Shown here in pieces: positions 62,473-64,000 of a stretch of DNA of 64,000 nucleotides. Numbering within the stretch: the stretch's first letter is position 1; each line of letters opens with the position of its first letter. The stretch comes from an uncultured Collinsella sp. (GTDB lineage: Bacteria; Actinomycetota; Coriobacteriia; Coriobacteriales; Coriobacteriaceae): positions 1 to 64,000 of the forward strand of contig UQZU01000003.1 of NCBI GenBank assembly GCA_900545665.1, written 5' to 3'. The translations under genes were made by a program, and so were the position numbers. The notes under the pieces are model-generated. The model ran no database searches. It had not been told where the DNA came from and saw only the letters and a program-made list of their open reading frames with translations.

Positions 62473-63057
62473 ATGGGCACGACTTCCCCCAAGGCGGTCA
62501 TCATGGACGAGACCGCCGTCAATCGAGCGATGACCCGCATCGCGCACGAGATTCTCGAGCGCAACGAGGGCTGTGAAGACCTCGCTCTGGTCGGCATCGT
62601 CACGCGCGGCGACCTTCTGGCAAAGAAGCTCGCCGAGGAGATCAAGGAGATCGAGGGCGTCGAAGTTCCGCTCGGCAGCCTGGACATCAGCTTCTACCGC
62701 GATGACTATGCGACCAATTTCGCTCCCGCGATCCACGCCACCAACATTCCCTTTAGCGTCGACGGCAAGCGCGTCGTGCTGGTGGACGACATCCTGTACA
62801 CGGGTCGTACCATCCGCGCTGCTCTGGACGCCGTCATGGACCTGGGCCGTCCGAGCCGTATTGAGCTGGCAGTTCTCGTTGACCGCGGTCACCGCGAGCT
62901 CCCCATCTCGCCGGACTTTGTCGGCAAGAACGTTCCCTCGTCGCATGAGGAGAACGTGCACCTATATATGAAGGAAGTCGACGGCCACACCGCCGTCGAG
63001 ATTAACGACGTCGCGCCGGGTTCCCACGTGGGCTCCGCGCCGCTGGGAGGTGAGTAG
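62473..63057 (+). CDS. pyrR: Bifunctional pyr operon regulator / uracil phosphoribosyltransferase
   Basis: Binds pyr leader RNA when UMP is high and can make UMP from uracil. 194 residues. The PRPP motif is RVVLVDDILYTGRTIRAAL; LVGIVTRGDLLAKKLAEEI and LDISFYRDDY are also family segments. GGAAGGAGA precedes the ATG. First gene of the operon; pyrB follows after 4 bp. Confidence 0.96.
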   Translation: MGTTSPKAVIMDETAVNRAMTRIAHEILERNEGCEDLALVGIVTRGDLLAKKLAEEIKEIEGVEVPLGSLDISFYRDDYATNFAPAIHATNIPFSVDGKRVVLVDDILYTGRTIRAALDAVMDLGRPSRIELAVLVDRGHRELPISPDFVGKNVPSSHEENVHLYMKEVDGHTAVEINDVAPGSHVGSAPLGGE

Positions 63058-63061
63058 TACC

Positions 63062-64000
63062 GTGGCGTTCAACCATAAGCACCTGATCGACATTACCGAG
63101 TACTCCGAAGAGGACATCAAGCTCATCCTCGAGACCGCCAAGGCGTTCTCCGAGGTCAACGAGCGTGCGATCAAGAAGGTCCCCACGCTCAAGGGTAAGA
63201 CCATCGTCAACATGTTCAACGAGCCCTCGACGCGCACCCGCAGCTCCTTCGAGCTCGCCGAGAAGCGCCTTTCGGCCGACAGCCTCAACTTTGGCGGTTC
63301 CTCGACTTCTACGGTCAAGGGCGAGAGCCTCGTCGACACCGTCGAGACCCTCAACGCCTACAAGATCGACTGTATCGTCGTGCGCGACAAGCACGCCGGC
63401 GCGCCCTATATCGTCACGCAGAATTCGCCCGCGAGCGTTATCTGCGCCGGCGACGGCAAGCACAACCACCCCACGCAGGCCCTGCTGGACCTGTACACCA
63501 TTTGGCAGCACAAGGGTGACTTCCACGGTCTGAAGGTCGCTGTCGTCGGCGACATCTCCCACTCCCGTGTCTGCGGCTCGCTGATCCCCGCCCTTAAGAT
63601 CATGGGCTGCGAGACCTACGCCGTCGCCCCCGGCACGCTGCTGCCTCCGGCACCCGAGGTCCTGGGCTGCGACCACGTGACGAGCGATCTCGATTCCGTC
63701 CTGCCCGAGCTGGACGTCGTCTACATGCTGCGCGTGCAGCAGGAGCGCCTCGAGGGTGCCCCGTTCCCGACCATTCGCGAGTACCACAAGCTCTTCGGCC
63801 TGACCGAGGACCGCGAGAAGCTCATGAAGCCCGACGCGATCATCTGCCACCCGGGCCCCATCAACCGCGGTGTCGAGTTCGACTCCTATATGGCCGACCA
63901 CCCGCAACGCTCCGTCATCCTGGAGCAGGTCTACGCCGGTATCTGCGTGCGTATGGCTATCCTGTATCTGCTGCTTGGAGGTGCCGATAATGGCCTTGCT
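63062..64000 (+). CDS. pyrB: Aspartate carbamoyltransferase catalytic subunit (truncated by window end)
   Basis: Joins carbamoyl phosphate with aspartate. The reading frame is open for 313 codons to the window edge, near the usual length of 305-315. Motifs: FNEPSTRTRSSFELAEKRL, DKHAGAPY, AGDGKHNHPTQALLDLYTI, GDISHSRVCGSL and HPGPINRGVE. GTG start with GGAGGTG upstream. No regulatory pyrI is visible in the window. Confidence 0.96.
   Translation, partial: MAFNHKHLIDITEYSEEDIKLILETAKAFSEVNERAIKKVPTLKGKTIVNMFNEPSTRTRSSFELAEKRLSADSLNFGGSSTSTVKGESLVDTVETLNAYKIDCIVVRDKHAGAPYIVTQNSPASVICAGDGKHNHPTQALLDLYTIWQHKGDFHGLKVAVVGDISHSRVCGSLIPALKIMGCETYAVAPGTLLPPAPEVLGCDHVTSDLDSVLPELDVVYMLRVQQERLEGAPFPTIREYHKLFGLTEDREKLMKPDAIICHPGPINRGVEFDSYMADHPQRSVILEQVYAGICVRMAILYLLLGGADNGLA
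63990..64000 (+). CDS. Probable start of pyrC (first codons only)
   Basis: ATGGCCTTGCT begins 9 bp after GGAGG, inside the end of pyrB. pyrC commonly follows pyrB in such operons. Only three complete codons lie in the window, so this is a guess from position. Confidence 0.35.

Overview
The window looks like chromosomal core sequence from a Gram-positive, GC-rich anaerobe of the Coriobacteriia, most probably Collinsella or a close relative. This is inferred from the high GC content, the very frequent TTG/GTG starts, the mre/rod, rpsB-tsf and rpsP-rimM-trmD style operons, the MEP isoprenoid genes, and fermentative genes (adhE, ppdK with its regulator). No database search was run. It is mostly housekeeping DNA. 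There is no prophage, no CRISPR array and no large island; the only mobile-type gene is a REP-associated tyrosine transposase (RAYT) near 61 kb. Layout: 1-8.7 kb is a minus-strand aromatic operon, aroF-tyrA-aroB-aroA-aroC-pheA-aroE/aroK-aroQ. It carries all seven shikimate-pathway steps plus the committed Phe and Tyr steps, and is preceded by a short leader with an attenuator-like hairpin. Next come a tRNA-Arg(CCG), a cation P-type ATPase, a zinc-ribbon membrane protein, a cyclophilin and a TPR membrane protein (8.8-14.9 kb). The elongasome block mreB-mreC-mreD-mrdA-rodA follows (15-21 kb), then a DUF697-like membrane protein and a paired B12-type radical SAM protein with its partner (21-24.6 kb). 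24.6-28.7 kb holds rplU-rpmA-obg-nadD-yqeK-rsfS. dinB is alone on the minus strand. 30.2-32.7 kb is rpsP-khpA-rimM-trmD-lepB, then glyQS, the PPDK regulator and ppdK, and rplS-rnhB-yraN-yifB-dprA-trmFO-xer (39.9-46.5 kb). 46.7-56.8 kb is the long rpsB-tsf // pyrH-frr-uppS-cdsA-dxr-rseP-ispG-proS series, linking translation, undecaprenyl and phospholipid synthesis, the MEP pathway and site-2 proteolysis. The last part holds a phosphotransferase and adhE (minus), the RAYT with flanking inverted repeats, rpmB (minus), and the start of a pyrimidine operon: pyrR, pyrB (cut by the window edge) and probably the first codons of pyrC, behind a well-formed attenuator. The points most worth a second look are regulatory or structural rather than a new multi-gene system. 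They are: a site-2 protease with a roughly 120-residue winged-helix-like insertion; a Xer recombinase whose reading frame has no ATG/GTG/TTG start before its conserved N-terminus and probably starts at ATA; a pair of LacI-type operators upstream of adhE; helically phased TTTACC repeats upstream of ppdK; leaderless-looking promoters for dinB and for a possible aro leader peptide; the three-structure pyr attenuator; and the RAYT bracketed by near-identical 49-bp inverted repeats.
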